This document shows positions 8,878-16,899 of a stretch of DNA of 57,334 nt, in pieces. The notes below the pieces were generated by a model that saw only the letters and a list, made by a program, of their open reading frames with translations, was not told the origin of the DNA and ran no database searches. Each line of letters starts with the position of its first letter. Position 1 is the first letter of the stretch. Source of the stretch: Fidelibacterota bacterium MT.SAG.2 (GTDB taxonomy: Bacteria > Fidelibacterota > SORT01); contig SORU01000008.1 of NCBI GenBank assembly GCA_004402915.1, forward strand, positions 1 to 57,334. The letters run 5' to 3'. The translations under genes and the position numbers were made by a program.

Positions 8878-9606
8878 ATGACTCTGATACCATATCGGAA
8901 AGAAAACGACAGCTCGATGGAAAAAGCGGAAGCTGTCCAACTAATGTTTGACAGTATAGCTCATCGTTATGATCTGTTGAATGACCTAATGACTGCGGGT
9001 ATGCATCGGCGCTGGAAGCAGCTGACTATAAAAGAGGTTGTCGGTGATGGAGTAGAAAGTGTGTTGGATGTCGCCTGCGGGACGGGGGATTTAGGATTTC
9101 TTTTCAAAAAATCAGGCGTAGAAAAAGTTATCGGAATTGACTTTTCCGAAAATATGCTAAATGTGGCAATGCGCAGAAAGAATGATAAAAAGCAGGAATA
9201 CGTTTTGTTCAGCAGAGCGGACGCACTTGGATTACCGTTTCGGGATGATTTGTTCGATGCGGTCGCGACGGGATTCTCTTTGCGGAATGTCGACGGAATA
9301 GGAAAAATGTTCGATGAGGTTTATCGTGTTTTAAGACCGGGAGGCAGGTTCGCTTCGCTTGAACTGACACAGATGAAGTCAGGAGTGATGAACAGTTTAT
9401 TCAGAATTTACTTCAATAAAATTGTTCCCATTCTCGGTGGATTTATCACAGGTGACCGCGAGGCGTACGATTACCTGCCTGAGTCGATCGCCAATGTACC
9501 GGATGCGGAAGAGCTGGGAATTATGATGGAGCAGGTTGGATTCAGCTCTATAAAAGTAAAAAAGTTGGGATTTGGAAGCGTTGCCATAGTTTCAGGCAGT
9601 AAGTAA
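8878..9606 (+). CDS. ubiE: Demethylmenaquinone/ubiquinone methyltransferase UbiE/MenG
   Basis: Methylates the quinone ring in the last step of menaquinone synthesis, using SAM. Motifs include MFDSIAHRYDLLND, VLDVACGTGDLG, IGIDFSENML, ATGFSLRNV and GGRFASLELTQ. The GDREAYDYLPESI and PDAEEL segments are strongly characteristic of the family. I start it at the ATG at 8878, after GGGGGAG at 8859-8865. An ATG at 8839 is in frame and adds 13 residues but has no ribosome binding site. Length is about 242 aa. Neighbouring genes give no pathway link. Confidence 0.9.
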   Translation: MTLIPYRKENDSSMEKAEAVQLMFDSIAHRYDLLNDLMTAGMHRRWKQLTIKEVVGDGVESVLDVACGTGDLGFLFKKSGVEKVIGIDFSENMLNVAMRRKNDKKQEYVLFSRADALGLPFRDDLFDAVATGFSLRNVDGIGKMFDEVYRVLRPGGRFASLELTQMKSGVMNSLFRIYFNKIVPILGGFITGDREAYDYLPESIANVPDAEELGIMMEQVGFSSIKVKKLGFGSVAIVSGSK

Positions 9607-9640
9607 ATTAAATTTGAAGAAATTTTCAATTCACGTACCA

Positions 9641-9664
9641 AGTTTAGAGAGGTGTGTCTAAACT
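9641..9664. repeat. Perfect inverted repeat downstream of ubiE
   Basis: AGTTTAGA (9641-9648), an 8-base loop, then TCTAAACT (9657-9664). There is no T-tract after it, so it is not a classical terminator. It could be an mRNA 3' end hairpin or a protein site. Confidence 0.4.
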
Positions 9665-9759
9665 CAGCGGCATCCCGCGAATAGCAGTCTGATTGCACTT
9701 CCCGAATTATGTCGTTATATTCATAAGTTATAGAAAAAATGGAGTAGAAGTTTTAAAAA

Positions 9760-11922
9760 ATGAACAAGTTAAATGAAAAAGTATTGAATTTTCTTGAACT
9801 CGAAGTAGGCAAGAAATTCAAACAAAAAGAGATCGCAAAGGCGGTCGGTGTAAAAGGCAACAACTACCGGAAATTCAAGCGAATCCTTACCGAGATGAGC
9901 GATACGGATAAAATACGTAAATATGGAAAATCCCGATACTCTTCTAATATAGGCAAACCCGTGGAGACCGGCAAAAGAGGCAGGACTCGTAATGCTTCAA
10001 AAAGAGAAGGAAAATCAGTCGAGGGTGTTCTATCGGTAACGATGAGAGGATTTGGATTTCTGCTTGTCGAGGATGGTCCTGATGTATTTATCTCCTCCGA
10101 CGACATGAGTGGAGCTTTGGGCGGCGATATAGTGAAAGTACGAGTCTTCCCTCGTAAAGTGGGACCGAGCTCCTCCGGGAAAGTAATTGAGATAGTTGAA
10201 CGGAAGAGAACGCAAATTGTGGGAACTTTAATAAGAAACAGAGGCATGCTTGAAGTAGTTCCGGATGAACGGGCGCTGCGGAATAATATCCCCATCATGA
10301 AAGGCAAAGAAAAAAAAGGTAAGCCGGGGCAAAAGGTCGTTGCCCGAATTATTGAAGAGAGCCTGACATCAGCAAATATATCCGTAGAGATCGTAGAAGT
10401 GATTGGATATCCCGATGAACAAGGAACTGATTTCAGATCGATTTGTGTTCAATTCGGTTTATTCCCAAAATTCCCCCAAAATGTAGAAAAAGAATCGTCG
10501 GCGCTCAAAGAGGGGATAGAACCGGATGAGCTGAATAAGCGTCTTGACCTTCGGGATGAACTCTGCTTTACTATTGATCCCGTTGAGGCGAAGGACTTTG
10601 ATGACGCAGTGTCTATAAAACTTTTAGAGAATGGTAACTATCAACTTGGAATTCATATCGCGGATGTCAGTCACTTCGTGAAGGAAGGAACATTTCTCGA
10701 CAGGGAGGCTCTGAAGAGAGCAACAAGCGTTTATCTTATAGATAATGTCGTTCCGATGCTGCCGGAGCGGATATCAAACGGATTATGCAGCTTAGTGCCA
10801 AACGAAGAGAGGTATGCTTTTTCAGTGATCCTAGAAGTCACCCAAAATGGTGTTGTAGAAAATTATCAGCTGAAACCGTCTTTGATAAAATCTAAAAAAA
10901 GATTTACGTATCATGAGGTATCGGATATTTTACATAAAGGAAAAGGCGAGTATTTCAAAGAACTTAGCGCAATGAATAAACTTGCAAAAACTCTTTCTAA
11001 AAATAGAAAATCATCAGGGAGTATTGATTTTGACTTATCTGAAGCAATTTTCAGACTTGATGAAAAAGGGATGCCGATTGACGTGTTCCGATCGGAACGG
11101 TTGGACAGTCATCAGTTAGTGGAAGAATTCATGTTATTAGCCAACAAGATTGTCGCGACTCATATATCACTTGATAGATCGAAAGAGAAATTGCCGTTTC
11201 TTTATCGAATTCACGAACGGCCGAAAGAAGATGAAATTAAAAATTTCTTAGAGATGTTAAAATTCGTAGGAGTGAAAATCAACGTGCCTTCTCCTATCAG
11301 GTCTGAAGATTTTCGTGACATAATGACGCTTATAGAAAAACTGCCTGAAAAAGACCTTTTGGAAAAAATTGCTCTTCGCTCAATGTCCAAAGCAATATAT
11401 TCAGAGAATAACATTGGTCATTTTGCTCTTGCGTTCAAGCACTACACACATTTTACATCTCCGATACGCCGATATTCAGACCTCTTAATTCATCGGCTTC
11501 TAAAGAAATATTCAGGAAAAAATCTTAGAAGCGCTCGACCGGGAAGCGATAAGATGAGAAAAACAGCCGCTCAATGCACCGAGCGGGAGATAAATGCGCT
11601 AAGAGCTGAGAGAGCGCACGCGAGGATAAAAGAAGTAAAATTTCTATCCGGGAAAATCGGTGAAAAATTTGAAGGAATCATTTCGGGAGTTATATCTTCA
11701 GGATTGTTTGTAGAACTATTAGAATTTCCGGTAGAGGGATTTATATCGGTCAGCTCTTTCAGGGATGATTATTATGTTTTTGAAAAAGAGAAACATCGGC
11801 TTTTAGGAAAAGATACCAAAAAGAGTTTCATGCTCGGAGATAAGTTGGAAATTCGCGTTAAAAATGTGAAAATCGCTGAAAGGCAAGTCGATTTTTCGCC
11901 TGTCAAATATCAATCGGTATAG
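9760..11922 (+). CDS. rnr: Ribonuclease R
   Basis: A processive 3'-5' exoribonuclease. Order of domains: N-terminal winged helix (about 5-60), cold-shock/OB domains (about 85-250), RNB catalytic domain from about 262, and a C-terminal S1 domain (about 630-715). The metal-binding aspartates lie in DPVEAKDFDDA (about 273-282), followed by HIADVSHFV and the later HFTSPIRRYSDLLIHR. Length 720 aa fits the family. A long weak-featured gap separates it from ubiE, and it is followed 9 bases later by a methyltransferase gene. Confidence 0.95.
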   Translation: MNKLNEKVLNFLELEVGKKFKQKEIAKAVGVKGNNYRKFKRILTEMSDTDKIRKYGKSRYSSNIGKPVETGKRGRTRNASKREGKSVEGVLSVTMRGFGFLLVEDGPDVFISSDDMSGALGGDIVKVRVFPRKVGPSSSGKVIEIVERKRTQIVGTLIRNRGMLEVVPDERALRNNIPIMKGKEKKGKPGQKVVARIIEESLTSANISVEIVEVIGYPDEQGTDFRSICVQFGLFPKFPQNVEKESSALKEGIEPDELNKRLDLRDELCFTIDPVEAKDFDDAVSIKLLENGNYQLGIHIADVSHFVKEGTFLDREALKRATSVYLIDNVVPMLPERISNGLCSLVPNEERYAFSVILEVTQNGVVENYQLKPSLIKSKKRFTYHEVSDILHKGKGEYFKELSAMNKLAKTLSKNRKSSGSIDFDLSEAIFRLDEKGMPIDVFRSERLDSHQLVEEFMLLANKIVATHISLDRSKEKLPFLYRIHERPKEDEIKNFLEMLKFVGVKINVPSPIRSEDFRDIMTLIEKLPEKDLLEKIALRSMSKAIYSENNIGHFALAFKHYTHFTSPIRRYSDLLIHRLLKKYSGKNLRSARPGSDKMRKTAAQCTEREINALRAERAHARIKEVKFLSGKIGEKFEGIISGVISSGLFVELLEFPVEGFISVSSFRDDYYVFEKEKHRLLGKDTKKSFMLGDKLEIRVKNVKIAERQVDFSPVKYQSV

Positions 11923-11931
11923 TTTTAGATC

Positions 11932-12876
11932 ATGATTGAATCTGTAAAATGTGCTATTTGTGGTACTGAAGAACATGAACACTATCTGACTTCGAGTGAC
12001 CGACTTTCTTCCGATGAAAATGATAACTACAACATTGTAAAGTGTGATAATTGTGGATTTCTCTACACGAATCCACGACCTGTAAATCAATCTGATTATC
12101 TCGCTCCGTTTATTGAAGGTGGTGATGCGTTCAATGTTCTTGCTGATCCAAAATCCATCTCCGATTGGATATTCAAGATATTTCATCCTGCTTCGGTCAG
12201 ATGGAAAAGAAAGACCATTTACGAGCTTCCGACGATAGGGAGATTACTCGATTTCGGGTGCAGAACAGGTGATTTCTTATTTGAAATGAAGAGGGCTAAA
12301 TGGGATGTCGTGGGAATTGAAGCAGATGAACTTGGAAAAGATTTTGCTATATCTCACTATGGCTTGAATGTGGTAAGCTCGTTAGAGGAAATTATCGAAC
12401 AAGATGAAAAATTCGATGTTATAACAATGTGGCATACTCTCGACAAGGTACCGGATCTCAATTCTACGCTAAGTTCACTGAAATCAATTTTGAACGAGAA
12501 CGGTTTTCTGCTGATTGCGCTACCGAATATTAAGAGCTTTGATGCGAGAAAATATCGCGGTGATTGGATAGGATTGGACCTTCCAAGGCATTTATACCAT
12601 TTTGATCAAGATCATCTTGTAAAGTTAGCACAGAAAAACGGTTTCGAGGTAGTTAAGCAGAAAAACATCTCTTGGGACACTTTGCACAATGTATTTATGT
12701 CGGCTCTTAGAAGAGCGGGGAAGCATCGTTGGAATGCAAGGTGGAGCGTGAATTGGCCGATGCTATTTTGGACTTTGATGGTATCACTGATATACGGAAG
12801 TAAGCTGATATCGTTCGGTAGAAAATGCGCCGGTTCGGGAATTCTATATTATTTGACCCACGAGAATAATAAATGA
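11932..12876 (+). CDS. Class I SAM methyltransferase with an N-terminal zinc-binding motif
   Basis: The N-terminus has two Cys pairs, C7-x2-C10 and C38-x2-C41 (CAIC and CDNC, the latter followed by GFLYTNPRP), typical of the zinc finger in sugar- and surface-polysaccharide-associated methyltransferases. The SAM loop is LLDFGCRTGDFL (about 104-115), followed by VVGIEADELG and the TMWHTLDKVPD strand where relatives have an H-V-x-D pattern. The last 40 residues include a hydrophobic segment (MLFWTLMVSLIYGS) that may contact the membrane. Length 314 aa. It overlaps the next lipoprotein gene by 4 bases. Substrate unknown. Confidence 0.78.
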   Translation: MIESVKCAICGTEEHEHYLTSSDRLSSDENDNYNIVKCDNCGFLYTNPRPVNQSDYLAPFIEGGDAFNVLADPKSISDWIFKIFHPASVRWKRKTIYELPTIGRLLDFGCRTGDFLFEMKRAKWDVVGIEADELGKDFAISHYGLNVVSSLEEIIEQDEKFDVITMWHTLDKVPDLNSTLSSLKSILNENGFLLIALPNIKSFDARKYRGDWIGLDLPRHLYHFDQDHLVKLAQKNGFEVVKQKNISWDTLHNVFMSALRRAGKHRWNARWSVNWPMLFWTLMVSLIYGSKLISFGRKCAGSGILYYLTHENNK

Positions 12877-13877
12877 AGAAACTTACATTGACCATAACTG
12901 TAATGTTTTTAGTTTTTGCGGGTTGCAGCGAACGAAAGAAACTCTCTCTCGGAGCGGAAAACGAAATAGCGGTCATAGCGGATTCTTCAACATGGGCAAG
13001 ATTTCAATTACTTCTCGAAGAGGTATTTGAGAGAGAAGTTTTGACACCTCAACCGGAAAAACTGTTGACTTTAAGCTGGTCTCCACCCGGAATGCTGTCA
13101 GAACGGATTCGCCAGAAAAATCTGCTCATACTCGGTACCTTGGACAATCGGAGAGGTACGTCGAAAATCATCAGAAACGCTCTCGGATCGTCGATGATAG
13201 AACAGGTAAAAAGTGGTGACGTTTTTCTTGTTACCGTGAACGATCAATTTGCGCGCGACCAGAAATTTATGATTTTAACAGCATGGGATGAATCTGTATT
13301 GAGGAATAAGATACGAGAGAATTCTTATCAATTAGCTGAAATATTCGATGATGCCGCAAATGAGCGAACAATGAAGCGAGTTCTTGGAAAGCGAAGTCGG
13401 AACAAGCTTTCTGATAAACTTTTGGAATCTAATGGTTACACATTTAAAATTCCGATTGACTATAAAATCATTTTAAACGATAAGGAAAATCGTATACTTT
13501 GGTTGGCAAGTCATGGAACCAGGAGATGGTTCTTGGTTTATTGGGAGGAAGTAGATGACGTTCCGGTAATTACGACTGAGTGGGTTATAAACAAAAGAAA
13601 TGAATTAGGAGTATCACTTTTTGATAGCGTCATAGTAAACGTTGATTATGTAAAAAGTGAAAGGACGAAAATTGGGGATCTGGTTGCTGTGAAAATCACC
13701 GGACTTTACGAAAAAATAAATGAATCACTCGGTGGTCCATTCGTATCATTTACTTTCTACGATGAGGCAAGCAGCAGGATATACATGCTTGATGGCGCGG
13801 TGTTCGCGCCGGGTGAGGAAAAACTGAAATTTTTACGGACTCTTGAGTTGATGGCGAGAAGTTTTAAAATCAGATGA
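12873..13877 (+). CDS. DUF4837 family lipoprotein
   Basis: Lipobox FAGC places the lipidated Cys at 18. The body matches the DUF4837 pattern: NLLILGTLDNR, then a conserved FKIPIDY, then ILWLASHGTRRWFLVYWEE, and the C-terminal GGPFVSFTFYDEASSRIYML followed by APGEEKLKFLRTLEL. The family is found in Bacteroidetes and related phyla and has no known function. Length 334 aa. It is translationally coupled to the preceding methyltransferase (4-base overlap) and is 9 bases before purE. Confidence 0.82.
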   Translation: MKKLTLTITVMFLVFAGCSERKKLSLGAENEIAVIADSSTWARFQLLLEEVFEREVLTPQPEKLLTLSWSPPGMLSERIRQKNLLILGTLDNRRGTSKIIRNALGSSMIEQVKSGDVFLVTVNDQFARDQKFMILTAWDESVLRNKIRENSYQLAEIFDDAANERTMKRVLGKRSRNKLSDKLLESNGYTFKIPIDYKIILNDKENRILWLASHGTRRWFLVYWEEVDDVPVITTEWVINKRNELGVSLFDSVIVNVDYVKSERTKIGDLVAVKITGLYEKINESLGGPFVSFTFYDEASSRIYMLDGAVFAPGEEKLKFLRTLELMARSFKIR

Positions 13878-13886
13878 GGGCTAATA

Positions 13887-14357
13887 ATGTCAGAAAATAA
13901 ACCGTTGGTAATAATTATTTCCGGGAGTAAATCCGATTCGGAATTTGTGGAAGCCACAGAGAAATATCTTGGTTATTTTCAAATTCCGTATGAATCAAAA
14001 GTAATATCAGCTCATCGGAATCCGGAAGAGCTGGCTGATTATGTATCAAGCGCGCGCAATAACGGTGTCAAATGCATCATAGCTCAGGCGGGGATGGCAG
14101 CGCATCTCGCAGGAGCGGTTGCGGCTCATACAACTATTCCGGTCATCGGAGTTCCGCTTCCCGGATCTCATTTAAGTGGCGTAGATTCGCTCTATTCGAC
14201 CGTTCAAATGCCCACCGGTATCCCTGTAGCGACTATGGCAATTGGAAAAGCCGGCGCTCAGAACGCAGCTGTTTTCGCAGCTGAGATGTTATCGGTGGAG
14301 GATGAATCTATTCTAAAGATGCTTGAAGTGTTTAGAGCTGAAGGAGCGAAACTCTGA
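13887..14357 (+). CDS. purE: N5-carboxyaminoimidazole ribonucleotide mutase PurE
   Basis: Moves the carboxyl group of N5-CAIR to form CAIR in purine synthesis. Motifs: IIISGSKSDSEF near the N-terminus, VISAHRNPEEL, IAQAGMAAHLAGAVAAHT and VIGVPLPGSHLSGVDSLYS, with QMPTGIPVATMAIG. Length 156 aa is typical of class I PurE. No purK lies next to it. It sits in a co-oriented run between a lipoprotein and a sugar kinase. Confidence 0.95.
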   Translation: MSENKPLVIIISGSKSDSEFVEATEKYLGYFQIPYESKVISAHRNPEELADYVSSARNNGVKCIIAQAGMAAHLAGAVAAHTTIPVIGVPLPGSHLSGVDSLYSTVQMPTGIPVATMAIGKAGAQNAAVFAAEMLSVEDESILKMLEVFRAEGAKL

Positions 14358-14361
14358 TAAT

Positions 14362-15276
14362 ATGAGAATTGGACTTATTGGTAATATCGTGGCAGATGAG
14401 ATAATTATGCTGGATGGCTCAATGACTAAGAGTTGGGGAGGAGCATTTTACAGTATTGCAATTTTTGAGAAGCTGCTCAATGCGGAAGAAAAGGTGATTC
14501 CTCTCACTCCGATAGGATATGATGTTTGGGATGAACTGCAAGCTGATTTAAGTAGATTAGCCAAAATTGACAGTTCAGCATTATATAAATCTGAAAATAA
14601 AAATAATAAAGTATTTTTGAAGTATTTGGATTCAATTGAAAGGGAGGAAAGAGCGGAAGATATTCTTCCACCGATAGAGGTAGAGAAATTCGATCAGGTC
14701 ATGGATACCGATGCGCTGTTATTTTCGTTCATATCGGGGTTCGAAATCAGACTTGAAACTTTACAAGAGGTTAGAAAAACTTATAAAGGCAAGATGCTTA
14801 TGGATCTGCACAGTCTTACGCTCGGTGTTGATGATCAAGGGTATCGTTATAAACGAGTTCTTAAAGATTGGAAAAAGTGGGTCTTTTGTTTTGATTGTGT
14901 CCAGATGAACCAAGTTGAGGCGGATATGCTCATTGAATATGAAGATAGCCTGACTGACTATGAGGAACTCGCAAAATATCTTCTTTTGAATGGGATAGAG
15001 GTAGTAAATATTACGTTGGGTGAAAAGGGTTCTTTAGTTGCATTATTGGAAGGTGATAAGATATTATTGGAACAGATTGACCCCGCAAATGGTATTGAAG
15101 CGGTTGACCCTACGGGTTGCGGTGATGCTTATTTTGCTGCCTTTGGTTTGGAATATATTCGCGGATCCCATCCCCTCGCAGCAGCAAAAAATGCCAATAA
15201 TATTGCAGGATTAGCGAGTACTCTAAGAGGTACAAAAGAGATCAGCTTAACTGATTTTAATTCTTATGATGCATGA
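14362..15276 (+). CDS. PfkB family carbohydrate/nucleoside kinase
   Basis: A ribokinase-fold kinase of about 304 aa. The anion-hole/catalytic motif DPTGCGDAYFAAF is at about 249-261, with catalytic Asp255. An N-terminal glycine pair is in SWGGAFYSIAIF. I start at the ATG at 14362 (MRIGLIGNIVADE), 4 bases after the purE stop; the upstream TTG lies within purE. The phosphorylated substrate cannot be assigned. The following reductase gene overlaps its end by 11 bases. Confidence 0.82.
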   Translation: MRIGLIGNIVADEIIMLDGSMTKSWGGAFYSIAIFEKLLNAEEKVIPLTPIGYDVWDELQADLSRLAKIDSSALYKSENKNNKVFLKYLDSIEREERAEDILPPIEVEKFDQVMDTDALLFSFISGFEIRLETLQEVRKTYKGKMLMDLHSLTLGVDDQGYRYKRVLKDWKKWVFCFDCVQMNQVEADMLIEYEDSLTDYEELAKYLLLNGIEVVNITLGEKGSLVALLEGDKILLEQIDPANGIEAVDPTGCGDAYFAAFGLEYIRGSHPLAAAKNANNIAGLASTLRGTKEISLTDFNSYDA

Positions 15277-16180
15277 TAGCCAAAATAAAATGAAAGTAAT
15301 GGTGTTTGGAGCGAATGGTCTTGTAGGACAAAAGCTCATCAAGGAGATGAACAGTTCTTACGAAATTATTGCCGTTGGCAATGGAGTTAAAACTTTTAAC
15401 GGCGAAAAGGAGATAGAGTATCACCAAGCAGACATTACTGATTCTGCGCGAGTAAATGAACTTCTGAGAAAGATAGAGCCGGGTGTTGTAGTTAATGCAG
15501 CGGCATATACGGATGTGGACGGTTGCGAGGCAAACAAAGAAAAATGCTGGAAGGTGAATGTTGAAGGCGTGGAAAACATCGCCAGGGTGGCAAGATTGAT
15601 AAACACCAAGCTGATTCATATTTCAACTGATTATGTCTTCGATGGTAAAAACGGTCCTTATCCCGAAGATTATCAACCGTCGCCCACAACTTACTATGGT
15701 AAAGCAAAACTTGCTTCGGAAACGGTTGTTATCGGCTCTAATACAAGATACGCAATTATCAGGACCAATGTTGTTTACGGAAAAGCGTATCCCGCTAAAG
15801 CAAGTTTCGTCCGCTGGGTGACCGATGAGTTGTCAGCGGAAAGAAGAATAAATGTAGTGAACGATCAATTTAATAATCCGACATACGCGAATGATTTGGC
15901 AGCATGCATTCTCAGAATAATTCAGCTTGATGCCGAAGGATTATATAATTATGCGGGAGCCGATTATCTGAATAGATTTGAGTTTGCTCAAAAGATCGCA
16001 GAAAAGTTCGGCTATTCTCCCAATTTAATATTACCAATAAAAACCAAAGATCTTGGCCAGCTTGCAAAACGACCCCAAAACGGAGGTCTAAAAACTGAAA
16101 AAGCAAGAGATAGATTAGGTCTTAAAATTCTTGGAATAAATCATGGTTTAGAAATGATGTTACAGGAGACAGATAGGTGA
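15266..16180 (+). CDS. RmlD-like dTDP-4-dehydrorhamnose reductase / SDR family oxidoreductase
   Basis: An extended short-chain dehydrogenase. The NAD(P) glycine motif is VFGANGLVGQKL, followed by VVNAAAYTDVDGCE, the HISTDYVFDG strand that marks the RmlD family, and the active-site YYGKAKLASE. ATG 15266 overlaps the kinase end; ATG 15290 (MKVMVFGANG) is an equally good start and closer to family length. The next glycosyltransferase gene overlaps at GTGA. RmlD makes dTDP-L-rhamnose, but no rmlA, rmlB or rmlC gene is in view, so a different nucleotide-sugar substrate is possible. Confidence 0.8.
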   Translation: MMHDSQNKMKVMVFGANGLVGQKLIKEMNSSYEIIAVGNGVKTFNGEKEIEYHQADITDSARVNELLRKIEPGVVVNAAAYTDVDGCEANKEKCWKVNVEGVENIARVARLINTKLIHISTDYVFDGKNGPYPEDYQPSPTTYYGKAKLASETVVIGSNTRYAIIRTNVVYGKAYPAKASFVRWVTDELSAERRINVVNDQFNNPTYANDLAACILRIIQLDAEGLYNYAGADYLNRFEFAQKIAEKFGYSPNLILPIKTKDLGQLAKRPQNGGLKTEKARDRLGLKILGINHGLEMMLQETDR

Positions 16181-16893
16181 AAGCGCTCGTAATAATTCCG
16201 ACATATAATGAGTCGGACAATATTAAAAAAGCAATACAATTAGTTTTTAAGTCCGCTAAAAATATTGACGTACTTGTTGTGGACGACAATTCACCGGATA
16301 AAACCGCTAACGTAGTTAAGGCGATTATGAAGAAGGATAAGCGTGTAAATCTCATTGAGAGAAAAGCAAAAAAGGGATTAGGTACGGCTTATATCGCAGG
16401 ATTCAAGTTTGCTCTTAAACGAAATTATGATCGTATATTAGAGATGGATGCCGACCTGTCCCATGATCCTTCTGAAATTCCGAATTTCCTCAAGGCGAGT
16501 GAAGAAGCGGACGTGGTAATAGGTTCGAGATATCTAAATGGAGTAAATGTAGTACACTGGCCCCTGAGACGTTTGATATTGAGCTATGGGGCAAACATCT
16601 ACAGCAGGGTGATCACCGGGATGCCCCTTCATGATACAACAAGCGGGTTTAAGTGCTTTCGCAGAGAAGTATTAGAAGCTGTTGATCTGGATGCCGTTCA
16701 TTCAGGTGGATATTCCTTCCAGATCGAAATGAACTTTAGAGCATGGTGCAAGGGATTCAGATTAAAAGAAATTCCAATAATCTTTGTCGACAGGACGCTG
16801 GGACAAAGCAAGATGAACTTTTCGATCATGGTCGAGGCTGCAAAAGTAGTGTGGAAACTGAAGTATCAACAGTTATCAGGTAAATTAGAGTAA
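16177..16893 (+). CDS. Polyprenol-phosphate mannosyltransferase-like GT2 glycosyltransferase
   Basis: Dolichol/polyprenol monophosphomannose synthase type. It begins ALVIIPTYNESDNI, has the metal/nucleotide site LEMDADLSHDPSEIP, then VIGSRYLNG, HDTTSGFKCFRREVLEA and the C-terminal FVDRTLGQSKMNFS. Length 238 aa fits the soluble family. Starts at GTG 16177, overlapping the reductase stop. The next gene begins in the same reading frame after a single TAA, so the two glycosyltransferases are separated by one stop codon. Confidence 0.87.
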   Translation: MKALVIIPTYNESDNIKKAIQLVFKSAKNIDVLVVDDNSPDKTANVVKAIMKKDKRVNLIERKAKKGLGTAYIAGFKFALKRNYDRILEMDADLSHDPSEIPNFLKASEEADVVIGSRYLNGVNVVHWPLRRLILSYGANIYSRVITGMPLHDTTSGFKCFRREVLEAVDLDAVHSGGYSFQIEMNFRAWCKGFRLKEIPIIFVDRTLGQSKMNFSIMVEAAKVVWKLKYQQLSGKLE

Positions 16894-16899
16894 TCTGCT